This document shows positions 18,757 through 27,838 of a DNA stretch of 64,000 nucleotides, piece by piece (position 1 is the stretch's first letter; every line of letters starts with the position of its first letter). Location of the stretch: positions 806,001 through 870,000 of the forward strand of contig NZ_CP097870.1 of assembly GCF_029223545.1 (NCBI RefSeq), read 5' to 3'. A program made the translations under genes and the position numbers. The notes below the pieces were generated by a model. It was given only the letters and a program-made list of their open reading frames with translations. It made no database searches and was not told the DNA's origin. The DNA comes from Thauera sp. GDN1 (GTDB lineage: Bacteria > Pseudomonadota > Gammaproteobacteria > Burkholderiales > Rhodocyclaceae).

Positions 18757-20031
18757 CTATTTCCCGCGCGTGCTGCCCTGCAGATCCTGCAGCAGCGCGA
18801 TCGTGCGCGCGGTCGCGCCCTGGTGGGTGGTGGCGAAGGCCCTGCCGGCGGCGGATACGTCTTCACGCCGTGCCGCGTCGGCGAGCAGTGCCATGGCGGC
18901 GCGCATGCCGGCCTCCGCGTCCTCGGCGCGCAGGGCGGCGCCGGCGCGCACGGCGTCGTCCGCCACCGCCTGGAAGTTGTAGGTGTGCGGCCCGATCACC
19001 ACCGGCGTACCCACCGCGCAGGCCTCGATCAGGTTCTGGCCGCCGAAGGGTAGCCAGCTGCCGCCGATCAGCGCGACCTCGGCTGCGGCGTAGTAGGCGA
19101 ACATTTCCCCCATCGAGTCCCCGAGCAGCACGCGCGTCGTGGCCGCGACCGCGGCGTCCTCGCTGCGGCGCTGCAGCCCGAGCCGGCGGGCGCGCACCAG
19201 CGCCGCGACCTCTTCGAAGCGCTGCGGGTGGCGGGGCACCAGCAGCAGCAGGGCAGCGGGCGGGGCGTGGCGCGCGAAGGCATCGAGCAGCAGGACTTCC
19301 TCGCCCTCGCGCGTGCTCGCGGCCAGCACCACCGGCCGCTCGCCGATGCGCTCGCGCAGCGTCTTGCCCAGCTCGAGCTGCGCTGCCGGCGGGGCGATGT
19401 CGAACTTGATGTTGCCGGTCACGGTGACCCGCCGGGCACCGAGCTGGCCGAGGCGTGCGGCGTCGGCGGCGGTCTGCGCGCCGATCGCGGCGAGCGCCTT
19501 CATGGTCAGCCCGGTCAGCCCCGGCAGCCGCGCGTAGCGGCGTGCGGAACGCTCCGACAGGCGGGCGTTGGCGAGCATGACCGGGATGCGCCGGCGGCGG
19601 CAGGCGGCGAGCAGGTTGGGCCACAGCTCGGTTTCCATGATGACGCCGAACATCGGCCGGAAGTGGCGCAGGAAGGCGTGGGCGAAGCAGCCGACGTCGT
19701 AGGGCAGGTAGGCACGCAGCACCCGCGGCTCGTCCTTGAACAGCATGCGGGCGGTATCGCGGCCGGTGGGCGTCATCTGGGTCAGCAGCACGCTGTGCTC
19801 CGGCCAGCGCGCGAGCAGGGCACGCACCAGCGGTTCGGCCGCACGCGTCTCGCCCACCGACACCGCATGCACCCAGATCACCGCCAGCGGGGCGCGCACC
19901 CGGTAGCGCCCGAAGCGTTCGCCCACGTGCCGCAGGTAGGCAGGCTGGCGGCGCGCGCGCCACAGCAGCCGAAGCAGCACCAGGGGCAGGGCGAGGATCC
20001 ACAACAGGGTGTAGGGCAGGCGGGTCAGCAT
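18757..20031 (-). CDS. waaA: 3-deoxy-D-manno-octulosonic acid (Kdo) transferase WaaA
   Basis: WaaA transfers Kdo from CMP-Kdo to the lipid A precursor at the cytoplasmic face of the inner membrane. The 424-residue length is normal. An N-terminal membrane anchor (PYTLLWILALPLVLLRLLW) precedes a GT-B fold with HAVSVGETRAA, the nucleotide region, and GGSWLPFGGQNLIEACAVGTPVVIGPH near residue 320. The ATG at 20031 places the anchor at the very N-terminus; a longer frame extends 87 more codons upstream but looks non-coding. It belongs functionally with lpxC at 54456. Confidence 0.93.
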   Translation of the reverse strand: MLTRLPYTLLWILALPLVLLRLLWRARRQPAYLRHVGERFGRYRVRAPLAVIWVHAVSVGETRAAEPLVRALLARWPEHSVLLTQMTPTGRDTARMLFKDEPRVLRAYLPYDVGCFAHAFLRHFRPMFGVIMETELWPNLLAACRRRRIPVMLANARLSERSARRYARLPGLTGLTMKALAAIGAQTAADAARLGQLGARRVTVTGNIKFDIAPPAAQLELGKTLRERIGERPVVLAASTREGEEVLLLDAFARHAPPAALLLLVPRHPQRFEEVAALVRARRLGLQRRSEDAAVAATTRVLLGDSMGEMFAYYAAAEVALIGGSWLPFGGQNLIEACAVGTPVVIGPHTYNFQAVADDAVRAGAALRAEDAEAGMRAAMALLADAARREDVSAAGRAFATTHQGATARTIALLQDLQGSTRGK

Positions 20032-20291
20032 CGAGGCCGGGCGAATCGCGACTGCGCAAGTATAAGCAAGGATGTGCCGGGGCCGGCGCCCTGTCGCGAT
20101 GCAGGGCCGGGAAAGGGGGTGCAGGCGCATCGACGCCGCACGGGCGGCGATACCGGAGGCGGCGGTGCTCCGCATGTAACGAGGCGCCCACCATTCCGGG
20201 CACTGCGCCCCCGCCAGAGTAAAGCCGTGACACGACTGCGACCGGCGTGCATGCCATAATTCCAGCTGATTCCCTTTCGGCCCGCCCCTCA

Positions 20292-21299
20292 ATGAAGATC
20301 CTCGTCACCGGTGCCGCCGGCTTCATCGGCATGCACACCTCGCTGCGCCTGCTCGCCCGCGGCGACGAAGTCGTCGGCCTCGACAACCTCAACGACTACT
20401 ACGACCCGACGCTGAAGGAGGCGCGCCTGGCGCGTCTCACGCCGCATGCCGGCTTTCGCTTCGTGAAGATGGACGTGGCCGATCGCGCCGGCATGGAGGC
20501 GCTGTTCGCCGCCGAGCGCTTCGATCGCGTGATCCATCTCGCCGCCCAGGCCGGGGTGCGCTATTCGCTGCAGAACCCGCATGCCTACATCGACAGCAAC
20601 CTGGTCGGCTTCATGAACGTCCTCGAGGGCTGCCGCCATGCGCAGGTGCAGCACCTGGTGTATGCGTCGAGTTCCAGCGTCTACGGTGGCAACACCAGGA
20701 TGCCGTTCTCCGAGCAGGACAGCGTCGACCACCCGGTCAGCATTTACGCCGCCACCAAGAAGGCCAATGAGCTGATGGCGCACACCTACAGCCATCTTTA
20801 CGGCCTGCCGACCACCGGCCTGCGCTTCTTCACCGTGTATGGCCCGTGGGGGCGGCCGGACATGGCGCTGTTCCTGTTCACCCGGGCCATCCTCGAGGGC
20901 CGGCCGATCGACGTCTTCAACCATGGCCGCATGAAGCGCGACTTCACCTACATCGACGACATCGTCGAGGGCGTGATCCGCACCCTGGACCGCGTCGCCG
21001 CGCCGGATCCGGTCTTCGACGCCCTGCAGCCGAACCCGGGCACCAGCAACGCTCCCTATCGCGTGTTCAACATCGGCAACCACGATCCGGTCGAGCTGAT
21101 GGATTTCGTCGCCGCCATCGAGGATGCGCTCGGCGTGCGCGCCGAGAAGAACTTCCTGCCGCTGCAGGACGGCGACGTGCCCGCGACCTATGCCGACACC
21201 GCCGCGCTCGACGCGTGGACCGGCTTCGCGCCGGCGACCGGGGTGCGCGAGGGCGTGGGGCGCTTCGTGGCCTGGTACCGCGCGTACTACAAGGTCTGA
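20292..21299 (+). CDS. NAD-dependent sugar-nucleotide epimerase, probably UDP-glucuronate 4-epimerase type
   Basis: The 335-residue protein is an extended short-chain dehydrogenase with the NAD motif TGAAGFIG (7-14) and the catalytic YxxxK as YAATKKANE near residues 161-165, preceded by ASSSSVYG. The motif DFTYIDDIV near residue 220 and the fixed length of about 335 fit the UDP-glucuronate 4-epimerase group, but UDP-galactose or related substrates are possible. It would supply sugar for LPS core or capsule, consistent with waaA next to it in divergent orientation. The ATG at 20292 begins exactly at the Rossmann strand. A CATAAT hexamer at 20256-20261 is a likely -10. Confidence 0.88.
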   Translation: MKILVTGAAGFIGMHTSLRLLARGDEVVGLDNLNDYYDPTLKEARLARLTPHAGFRFVKMDVADRAGMEALFAAERFDRVIHLAAQAGVRYSLQNPHAYIDSNLVGFMNVLEGCRHAQVQHLVYASSSSVYGGNTRMPFSEQDSVDHPVSIYAATKKANELMAHTYSHLYGLPTTGLRFFTVYGPWGRPDMALFLFTRAILEGRPIDVFNHGRMKRDFTYIDDIVEGVIRTLDRVAAPDPVFDALQPNPGTSNAPYRVFNIGNHDPVELMDFVAAIEDALGVRAEKNFLPLQDGDVPATYADTAALDAWTGFAPATGVREGVGRFVAWYRAYYKV

Positions 21300-21321
21300 T
21301 CCCGGCCGGGCAGCAAGATCG

Positions 21322-22119
21322 ATGGCCACCTACGCGATCGGAGACATCCAGGGCTGCTGGGCGCCGCTCGAGCGGATGCTGGACAGGCTCGCGTTCGATC
21401 AGGCGGTCGACCGCCTGTGGATCGTCGGCGACCTGGTCAATCGCGGCCCGGAGTCGCTGCGCGTGCTGCGCTTCCTGCGCGACCTCGGCGATGCGGCGAG
21501 CATCGTGCTCGGCAACCACGACCTGTACCTGCTGATGGTGGCCGCGGGACTGAAGCGCCGCGACAGCGACGACACGCTCTACCAGGTGCTGGAGGCGCCC
21601 GATCGCGACGAGCTGATCGACTGGCTGGCCTGCCTGCCGCTGCTCAAGGTGCATGGCGAGCACGTGCTGGTCCATGCCGGCCTGTTGCCGGGGTGGACGG
21701 TGACGCGGGCCCAGGCGCTGGCCGCCGAGGTCGGCACCGCGCTCGGCGGCGCGCGGGCGCGCGATTTCCTGCTCAATCTGGCCGGCAACCGCCCCGAGCG
21801 CTGGTCGGACGGCCTGAAGGGCTGGGACCGCCTGCGGGTGATCGTCAATGCCCTGACCCGCCTGCGCTTCTGCACCGCCGACGGGCGCATGGACCTGCGT
21901 GCCAAGGGCGCGCCGCACAAGGCACCGCCGGGCATGATGCCGTGGTTCAGCGTGCCCGACCGTTTCAGCCGCACCCACACCGTGGTGTGCGGGCACTGGT
22001 CGGCGCTCGGCTTCTACCGCGAGCCGGGGCTGATCGCGCTCGATTCCGGCTGTGTGTGGGGGGGCAAGCTCACTGCGATCCGCATCGAGGACGACGCGGT
22101 GTTCCAGGTCCCGGGCTGA
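21322..22119 (+). CDS. apaH: Symmetrical bis(5'-nucleosyl)-tetraphosphatase ApaH
   Basis: ApaH hydrolyses Ap4A to two ADP and also removes Np4 caps from RNA in other bacteria. The 265-residue protein shows the metallophosphatase motifs in order: GDIQG (8-12), GDLVNRGP, GNHD, HAGLLPG and CGHWSALG. The ATG at 21322 puts MATYAIGDIQG at the N-terminus, as is usual. It follows the epimerase by 22 bases and may be cotranscribed. In E. coli apaH lies with apaG; here apaG is about 38 kb away (60228-60611). Confidence 0.95.
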   Translation: MATYAIGDIQGCWAPLERMLDRLAFDQAVDRLWIVGDLVNRGPESLRVLRFLRDLGDAASIVLGNHDLYLLMVAAGLKRRDSDDTLYQVLEAPDRDELIDWLACLPLLKVHGEHVLVHAGLLPGWTVTRAQALAAEVGTALGGARARDFLLNLAGNRPERWSDGLKGWDRLRVIVNALTRLRFCTADGRMDLRAKGAPHKAPPGMMPWFSVPDRFSRTHTVVCGHWSALGFYREPGLIALDSGCVWGGKLTAIRIEDDAVFQVPG

Positions 22120-22200
22120 GGGCCGTCGCAGCCCCGCGAGCCGGCCAGGACCTTCGCGCTGGCGCTTTTTGATTGCGAAACGCCGCGGGGGGCGCGGCGC

Positions 22201-23058
22201 TCACCCCTCGCCGGTGACGCCCACGCCGATCACGCCGGCAATCTGCGCTCGTGTCCGTGCCGCGAGCATGCGCCGGTCCGCGCCGTCGGCGGTGGCGATC
22301 GGTGCCGCCACGGTGAGGCGGGCGATCGTGCGCGGGGCGGCGACGATGTTGGCGATGCACTCGCCCAGGCTCATCTCGCCGACATAGGCCGGCGCGGCGC
22401 TGAAGCGGTCGTCGGGGCTGCGGTACTGCAGCGCCAGCGCCTGCACCGGATGGCCGCAGGCGATCGCCGGTTGCAGCAGCGCGCCGTGGAAGTGCAGCAG
22501 GGTGCTGCCGTCGGTGGTCGTGCCTTCGGGGAAGATCGCGACGTTGCAGCCGGCGTCGAGCAGCGCGGCGGTCTCCGCGTTGATGATGCGGGCGTGGCCG
22601 CGGCTGCCGCGGCGCAGGAAGATGGTGTCGTTGCGTGCCGCCAGCCAGCCGATCACCGGCCAGGCGCGCACCTCGGCCTTGGACACGAAGGCGGCCGGGA
22701 CGAGCGCATTGATGACGAAGATGTCCACCCACGAGATGTGGTTGGCGACCAGCATGCAGCCGGGCGCGATCGCCTCGCCGCGGGCCTCGAGCTCGATGCC
22801 GAGCACGCCCAGCAGGCGCCGCGACCAGCGCCGGCGCAGTGCCTGGTGGGTGGTGCGGGCAGTGAAGGGATAGACGAGCGCGATGGTCGCCACGCCCTGC
22901 ACGAGATGCAGCGCGAGGCGCAGGTAGCGCCAGGCGCGCACGGCACGGGAGCTGAGCGCGGGTTGCGCGTCGGCACGGGCGGTGCCGGCGTGCGCCGTGC
23001 CATGCGCCGGCGGCAGGCAGGCGGCCGCTTCGGTGCAGGCCTGGTCGCTCGTGTTCAT
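22201..23058 (-). CDS. olsA: 1-acyl-glycerol-phosphate-type acyltransferase, probable OlsA
   Basis: The 285-residue PlsC-family enzyme has the acyltransferase motif HxxxxD as NHISWVD and the second motif FPEGTTTDG. A hydrophobic segment (LRLALHLVQGVATIALVYPF) anchors it to the membrane. It lies directly downstream of an OlsB-type N-acyltransferase on the same strand, so the best reading is O-acylation of lyso-ornithine lipid (OlsA), although a bifunctional or purely phosphatidate-making role is possible. The start at 23058 is the first ATG after the olsB stop; the N-terminal 40 residues look poorly conserved. A GC hairpin right after the stop (22181-22199) may terminate the pair. Confidence 0.8.
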   Translation of the reverse strand: MNTSDQACTEAAACLPPAHGTAHAGTARADAQPALSSRAVRAWRYLRLALHLVQGVATIALVYPFTARTTHQALRRRWSRRLLGVLGIELEARGEAIAPGCMLVANHISWVDIFVINALVPAAFVSKAEVRAWPVIGWLAARNDTIFLRRGSRGHARIINAETAALLDAGCNVAIFPEGTTTDGSTLLHFHGALLQPAIACGHPVQALALQYRSPDDRFSAAPAYVGEMSLGECIANIVAAPRTIARLTVAAPIATADGADRRMLAARTRAQIAGVIGVGVTGEG

Positions 23059-23096
23059 GTCGGTGTCGTGCGCGGGGGCGGGGCGGGCAGCGTGAT

Positions 23097-23864
23097 TCAG
23101 TCCTGGCGTCCCATGAAGTGGCGGGCGTAGCGCGCATCCACCTTGTTGATCGGCATCAGGATGGGCAGGTCCGCGGTGTTGAAGTCGGGATCCCAGGCGG
23201 GTTCGCCGCAGATCCACGCGCCGGCGCGAAGATAGCCCTTGATCAGCGGCGGCGCCTCGGCCTCGAGGTCGCCGCGCAGGCTGCCGATCGGCAGCGCATG
23301 GCGCGGGAAGACGTGGTATTCCAGCGGCGCAAGGTGCTGTTCGCGCAGGCGATTATACAGGCTGGCCGCGTTGTGCCCGCCGTCGGCCATGCTCACCGAG
23401 GCGCAGCCGATCAGGTAGTCGTAGCCGTTTTCCTGCATGTAGCGCGCCAGGCCCGACCACAGCAGTGCGATCACCGCGCCGCTGCGGTAGTCGGCGTCGA
23501 TGCAGGAGCGGCCGATCTCGACCAGGCGGCTGCGCAGGTGCTGCAGGCGGGTGAGGTCGAACTCGTTCTCGGAGTAGTAGCCGCCGACCCTGCGCGCGGC
23601 GGCAGGCGAGAGGATGCGGTAGGTGCCGACGATGCGCCCGGCGGCCTCGTCGCGCACGATCAGGTGCTCGCAGAAGGGGTCGTAGATGTCGCGATCGACG
23701 CCCGGCGTGCGGGTGGGGAGGCGGGCGCCCATCTCCTCGGCGAAGACGCGGTAGCGCAGTTTCTGGGCTTCGAGGATCTCGGTCTCGCAGGTCGCGAGTC
23801 CGACGTGCAGGTGGCGCGACTTGCGCGCGGCGCCGTCCTGGCGCGCCTGGATGTGCTGGAGCAT
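23097..23864 (-). CDS. olsB: L-ornithine N(alpha)-acyltransferase-like GNAT protein, probable OlsB
   Basis: The 255-residue protein belongs to the OlsB/hemolysin-like acyltransferase group: EAQKLRYRVFAEEMG near residues 32-46, a GRIVGTYRIL strand, VEIGRSCIDADYR and the SMADGG block are typical. OlsB joins a 3-hydroxyacyl group from ACP to ornithine, the first step of ornithine lipid synthesis, a phosphorus-free membrane lipid. The gene for the second step (olsA-like) starts 38 bases after its stop. No regulatory site such as a Pho box was recognised upstream, though I could not search exhaustively. Confidence 0.85.
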   Translation of the reverse strand: MLQHIQARQDGAARKSRHLHVGLATCETEILEAQKLRYRVFAEEMGARLPTRTPGVDRDIYDPFCEHLIVRDEAAGRIVGTYRILSPAAARRVGGYYSENEFDLTRLQHLRSRLVEIGRSCIDADYRSGAVIALLWSGLARYMQENGYDYLIGCASVSMADGGHNAASLYNRLREQHLAPLEYHVFPRHALPIGSLRGDLEAEAPPLIKGYLRAGAWICGEPAWDPDFNTADLPILMPINKVDARYARHFMGRQD

Positions 23865-24001
23865 GGCCTTCTTCCGTCCTGTTCGGGTCGGGCCATTCTC
23901 GAAACCCAGCGTTGCGACGCGGTGACGTGCTGGTTACGATGCGATGACGGATGGCTGGTGGACAGCCACGAACGATCGACACCCCGAGGAGGATGACACG
24001 C

Positions 24002-24442
24002 ATGACCGATACCCACGCCGCCGATACCTGCGTCTTCTGCCGCATCGCCCGCGGCGAGCTGCCCGCGTCCAGGGTCTACGAGGACGAGCACACGCTGGCG
24101 ATCATGGACATCCAGTCGGTGAATCCCGGCCACATGCTGGTGCTGGTCAAGCCGCACCGCGCCAACGTCTATGCGCTCGAGGACGAGCTCGCCGGCGCGG
24201 TGTTCCGCACCGCAGCGCGCATGGCCCGCGCCGCCAAGAAGGCATTCGGCTGCGAGGGCGTGACGCTGTTCCAGGCCAACGAGAAGGCCGGCGCGCAGAC
24301 CGTGTTCCACTTCCACATCCACGTTCTGCCGCGCTGGGAAGGCGACGGCATGGAGCTGGCCTGGCCGGTGAAGAACCCGCCGCGCGAGGCGCTGGAGGGG
24401 ATGGCGGCGAAGCTGCGCGGGGCGCTCGATACGCAGGGCTGA
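24002..24442 (+). CDS. HIT-family nucleotide hydrolase
   Basis: The 146-residue protein starts with the CVFCRIARGELPAS block and has the histidine triad near the C-terminus as HFHIHVLPRW. Such proteins cleave nucleoside phosphoramidates or dinucleotide substrates; the precise substrate is unknown. The ATG at 24002 is preferred over 23993 because GAGGAGG ends 9 bases before it, whereas the earlier ATG abuts the ribosome site. It is divergent from olsB and followed by a PfkB kinase with its own promoter. Confidence 0.92.
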   Translation: MTDTHAADTCVFCRIARGELPASRVYEDEHTLAIMDIQSVNPGHMLVLVKPHRANVYALEDELAGAVFRTAARMARAAKKAFGCEGVTLFQANEKAGAQTVFHFHIHVLPRWEGDGMELAWPVKNPPREALEGMAAKLRGALDTQG

Positions 24443-24491
24443 GTGCCAAGGGCAGGCGAGGTGGTGGAGCGGGCGCGAGCGCCGGGCTGCG

Positions 24492-24497
24492 TATAAT
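24492..24497 (+). promoter_or_regulatory. -10 element upstream of the PfkB kinase
   Basis: A perfect TATAAT stands in a GC-rich gap 35 bases before the kinase start. No convincing -35 lies 16-18 bases upstream, so this is a partial promoter call. Confidence 0.5.
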
Positions 24498-24532
24498 CGC
24501 GGCCTCGGCCTCTTTCCGGTAACCCGCCAGCC

Positions 24533-25468
24533 ATGTCCATCCTCGTCTGCGGATCGGTCGCCTACGACTCGATCATGGTCTTCCACGACCGCTTCAAGAA
24601 TCACATCCTGCCCGAGCAGATCCACATCCTGAACGTCTCCTTCCTGGTGCCGGACCTGCGCCGGGAATTCGGCGGCTGCGCCGGCAACATCGCCTACAGC
24701 CTCAAGCTGCTCGGCAGCGACCCGCTGATCGTGGCGACCGTGGGCGAGGACGCCGGCCCCTATCGCGCGCGCCTGCGCGAACTCGGGCTGCGCGAGGATT
24801 TCGTGCGCGAGATCGCGGGCACCTTCACCGCCCAGGCCTTCATCACCACCGACCTCGACGACAACCAGATCACCGCCTTCCATCCGGGGGCGATGTTCCA
24901 CTCCCACCTCAACGATGTGCGTGCGGCGAAGGACGCGAAGCTCGGCATCGTCTCGCCCGACGGCGCCGACGGCATGCTGCGCCACGCCGCGGGCTTCGCC
25001 GAGGCGGGCGTGCCCTTCGTGTTCGATCCGGGCCAGGCGCTGCCCATCCTCGGTAGCGAAGCGTTACTGAATTGCCTGCAACAGGCGCGCTACTGCACGG
25101 TCAATGACTACGAGGCCCGCCTGATGTGCGACAAGACCGGGCGCAGCGAGGCTGAACTCGCGCGCGAGGTGGAGGCGCTGGTGGTCACGCTGGGTGCGGA
25201 AGGCTCTCGCGTGCACTGGCGGGGCGAGGTGTTCGCGGTGCCGGCGGTGAAGGCGGATGCGATCGTCGATCCCACCGGCTGCGGCGACGCCTACCGTGCG
25301 GGGTTGCTGCACGGCATCGTCAATGGCTGGGACATGCGCAGGAGCGCGCAGCTGGCGGCGGTGATGGGCGCGATCAAGATTGCCCATCGCGGCGGCCAGA
25401 ACCATCAACCCTCGCGGTCGGACATCGCGTCCCGCTACCGCGAAGCCTTCGGGGAGGAATTGTGGTGA
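24533..25468 (+). CDS. PfkB-family carbohydrate/nucleoside kinase (adenosine kinase-like)
   Basis: The 311-residue ribokinase-fold protein opens with ILVCGSVAYDSIM, has FGGCAGNIAYSLKLLG near residue 45-60 (substrate lid region) and the catalytic DPTGCGDAYRAGL motif near residue 245. The insertion pattern and the N-terminal GSVAYD resemble bacterial adenosine/ribokinase-like members, but the sugar or nucleoside acceptor cannot be assigned. It may share a transcript with the lipoprotein gene, whose GTG start overlaps its TGA. Confidence 0.88.
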   Translation: MSILVCGSVAYDSIMVFHDRFKNHILPEQIHILNVSFLVPDLRREFGGCAGNIAYSLKLLGSDPLIVATVGEDAGPYRARLRELGLREDFVREIAGTFTAQAFITTDLDDNQITAFHPGAMFHSHLNDVRAAKDAKLGIVSPDGADGMLRHAAGFAEAGVPFVFDPGQALPILGSEALLNCLQQARYCTVNDYEARLMCDKTGRSEAELAREVEALVVTLGAEGSRVHWRGEVFAVPAVKADAIVDPTGCGDAYRAGLLHGIVNGWDMRRSAQLAAVMGAIKIAHRGGQNHQPSRSDIASRYREAFGEELW

Positions 25469-25950
25469 TCGACAAGGGGATGAGGAAGCGGGGCTGGAAT
25501 CTGCGCGCGCTGGCGGCTGCGGCCGTCGCCGTGCTGGTGCTCGGCGGCTGCGCCCAGGGCCTGGGTGGCGGCACGTATTCGCGCACCGAGGCGCGGCGCG
25601 CGATGACGGTGCAGTTCGGCACCGTGGAATCGGTGCGCGGCGTGCTGCTCGAAGGCACCAAGACGCCGGTCGGCACGGTCGCCGGCGCCGCGGTGGGCGG
25701 CATCGCCGGCAGCACGATCGGCGGCGGGCGCGGCCAGGCCGTGGCCACGGTGATCGGTGCGGTGGCGGGCGGTCTGGCGGGCTCGGCGGTGGAAGAGGGC
25801 GCGACCCGCACCCAGGGCGTCGAGGTCACGGTGCGCCTGGACAACGGCCAGTTCCTCGCCGTGGTGCAGGCGGACGAGGGCGAGGGCTTCCGCCCCGGCG
25901 AGCGGGTCAGGGTGCTGCGCGACGGTGGCACGACGCGCGTGTCGCGCTGA
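25465..25950 (+). CDS. Glycine-zipper outer membrane lipoprotein (SlyB/Pcp-like)
   Basis: The product of about 161 residues has a lipoprotein signal ending LGGC, then a glycine-zipper domain of alternating Gly/Ala blocks (VAGAAVGGIAGSTIGGG and VIGAVAGGLAGSAVEEG) and a C-terminal beta part (VTVRLDNGQFLAVVQ...GERVRVL), the SlyB/Pcp layout. It probably stabilises the outer membrane. The GTG at 25465 overlaps the kinase TGA and has GGGGAGGAA 5 bases upstream; GTG 25462 and ATG 25480 are alternatives. Confidence 0.88.
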   Translation: MIDKGMRKRGWNLRALAAAAVAVLVLGGCAQGLGGGTYSRTEARRAMTVQFGTVESVRGVLLEGTKTPVGTVAGAAVGGIAGSTIGGGRGQAVATVIGAVAGGLAGSAVEEGATRTQGVEVTVRLDNGQFLAVVQADEGEGFRPGERVRVLRDGGTTRVSR

Positions 25951-26006
25951 GACGATTCGCTTTCTCCGGCGCTTGACGGCGGGGCCCATGCGGGCCCCGC
26001 CCGCGT

Positions 26007-26933
26007 TCACGGGTAGAAGGCGTAGATGCGATAGCCGGTCGGCGCCAGGCCGGGCACCTGGAAGGGCAGGCGCAGCTCGATGGCGGTCCGCGCCGGGAAG
26101 GCTTCCCGGGTCTCGCCGGGGTTCTGCCACTCGGCAGGGGCGAGCACCCGCCGGGAGATCGGCTTGTCGCCGGCATCGGTCAGGGTCAGTTCCAGGTGCG
26201 GCCAGCGTTGCGGGTATTCTGCACGGTTGTTGAGCGTGGCGTGCAGCAGGTAGTGGCCGCGCTTGCCCGGTTCCGACTGGAGGTCCGAGGCTTCGATCGC
26301 GATGCGTTCGGCGTCCTGCGGATAGGGGATGCTGCATCCGAAGTGCGCGCAGGCCTCGGCGAGCAGCGGGCGCAGGCCGGGCAGCTCGCGTGCGATCTCC
26401 ATCCGGTAGAGGTAGGCGCTCTGTGCGCCGAGGAGCGCGGTGAGCACGAGCACGAGCAGCCCGCCCACGGCCTTCAGCACCGGATGGGTCGTGCGCTGCG
26501 GCCGGCCGTAGGCGGCGTCCAGGCGCGCGAGGTCGGGCTCGTGATGTACGGCGTCGAGGGTGTCCGCCGGGTCGTGCCGGATTGCTGCGGGCGGCGTTTC
26601 CTCTGCTTCCGCCTCGGGGGGGGGAGGCGTGCTGCTCGTGGCGGCAGTCGTCACCGCCAGCGTATCCGCGTCCGCCAGCGGCCCGGGCGGTGGCGGGCGG
26701 CGCCCGCTACGCAGCACGCCGGGAAACACGCGGGGCGGCGGAGTGTCGGCAGCCTGCGCAGCAGGGGGCGGAGTGGGCGGCGTCTCCTCGGTCGCCGGCA
26801 TCTCGAGCGCATGCTCGAGCGCATTGAACGGGCGGTAGCAATGCCCGCAGCGGACTTCGCCGCCGCGGGCCTGGAGCTGCTCGGGCCGCAGCCGGAAGAC
26901 CGTCTGGCAGGCGGGGCAGCGCGTGAGCATCAT
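26007..26933 (-). CDS. MJ0042-type zinc-ribbon protein with DUF3426 domain and one membrane helix
   Basis: The 308-residue protein begins with a zinc ribbon (CPACQTVF...CGHC), continues with a Pro/Ala/Glu-rich low-complexity linker (about 45-130), one transmembrane helix (LLVLVLTALLGAQSAYLY) and a C-terminal DUF3426 domain in the periplasm. The function is unknown. Its ATG overlaps the prmA stop as ATGA, so it is coupled to prmA, an arrangement I recall from other betaproteobacteria. The membrane and zinc-ribbon layout resembles a transmembrane sensor, which is inference. Confidence 0.88.
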   Translation of the reverse strand: MMLTRCPACQTVFRLRPEQLQARGGEVRCGHCYRPFNALEHALEMPATEETPPTPPPAAQAADTPPPRVFPGVLRSGRRPPPPGPLADADTLAVTTAATSSTPPPPEAEAEETPPAAIRHDPADTLDAVHHEPDLARLDAAYGRPQRTTHPVLKAVGGLLVLVLTALLGAQSAYLYRMEIARELPGLRPLLAEACAHFGCSIPYPQDAERIAIEASDLQSEPGKRGHYLLHATLNNRAEYPQRWPHLELTLTDAGDKPISRRVLAPAEWQNPGETREAFPARTAIELRLPFQVPGLAPTGYRIYAFYP

Positions 26934-27832
26934 GCTGCGGGGCGGCGGCCTTCCAGGCGGATCCAGCCGTCGAGGCAGGCGCCGACTTCGAGCGCGAGGT
27001 AGGGCGCCCAGGCCTCGATGACCTGTCCGGCCTGGGTTTCGAGCACGCCGGACAGGGCCACCCGGCCGCCCGGAGCGACGCGCGCGGCGATCGCCGGTGC
27101 CAGCACGCACAGCGGATTGGTGAGGATGTTGGCGACGACCACCGCGAAGGTGTCGCCCACCGGCACCGCCGAGTGCTGCAGGCGCAGGCTCACCTGGTTG
27201 CGCGCGGCGTTGTCGCGCGCCGCCTCCACCGCCTTCTCGTCGATGTCGATGCCGAGCACGTCGCCGGCGCCGAGCTTGGCCGCGGCGATGCCGAGGATGC
27301 CCGAGCCGCAGCCGTAGTCGAGCACGCTGCAGCCGGGCGTCACCGCCTCGCACAGCCACTCCAGGCACAGGCGGGTGGTCGGGTGCGAGCCGGTGCCGAA
27401 GGCCATGCCCGGATCGAGCTCGATGTTGATCGCGCCGGCATCGGGCGCCTGGTGCCAGGACGGCACGATCCACAGCCGGTCGGTGATGCGGATCGGATCG
27501 AACTGGCTCTGCGTGAGCTGCACCCAGTTCTGCTCGGCCACTTCGGTGGTGGAGAAGGCAGGCACCGCGTCCAGGCCCGCGGCGCGGCTGGCTTCGGCGA
27601 GCGCGGCCTCGAGCTCCGGAGTGCCGGTCCCGCCGTCGAACAGCGCGATCACCCGGCTGTGGTCCCACAGGCTGGTGGGCAGGTGGCCGGGCTCGCCGAA
27701 CTGCGGTTTTTCGGCGTCGGTGCCGGCATCCGCATCCTCGATGGAAACCGACAGCGCACCGGCTTCCATCAGCGCGTCGGACAGTGCCTCGGCCTTGTCG
27801 GCGTCGGCGTGGAGGGTCACCGAGATCCACAT
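26930..27832 (-). CDS. prmA: Ribosomal protein L11 methyltransferase PrmA
   Basis: PrmA trimethylates lysines and the N-terminus of ribosomal protein L11. The 300-residue protein has an N-terminal substrate-binding domain (MWISVTLHADADKAEALSDAL), a linker, and a methyltransferase domain with LDYGCGSGILGIAAAKLGA, and the family motif DPGMAFGTGSHPTTRLC. It starts 6 bases after the accC stop and runs into the zinc-ribbon gene, so all belong to the accB operon. Confidence 0.96.
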   Translation of the reverse strand: MWISVTLHADADKAEALSDALMEAGALSVSIEDADAGTDAEKPQFGEPGHLPTSLWDHSRVIALFDGGTGTPELEAALAEASRAAGLDAVPAFSTTEVAEQNWVQLTQSQFDPIRITDRLWIVPSWHQAPDAGAINIELDPGMAFGTGSHPTTRLCLEWLCEAVTPGCSVLDYGCGSGILGIAAAKLGAGDVLGIDIDEKAVEAARDNAARNQVSLRLQHSAVPVGDTFAVVVANILTNPLCVLAPAIAARVAPGGRVALSGVLETQAGQVIEAWAPYLALEVGACLDGWIRLEGRRPAA

Positions 27833-27838
27833 GGCCTG

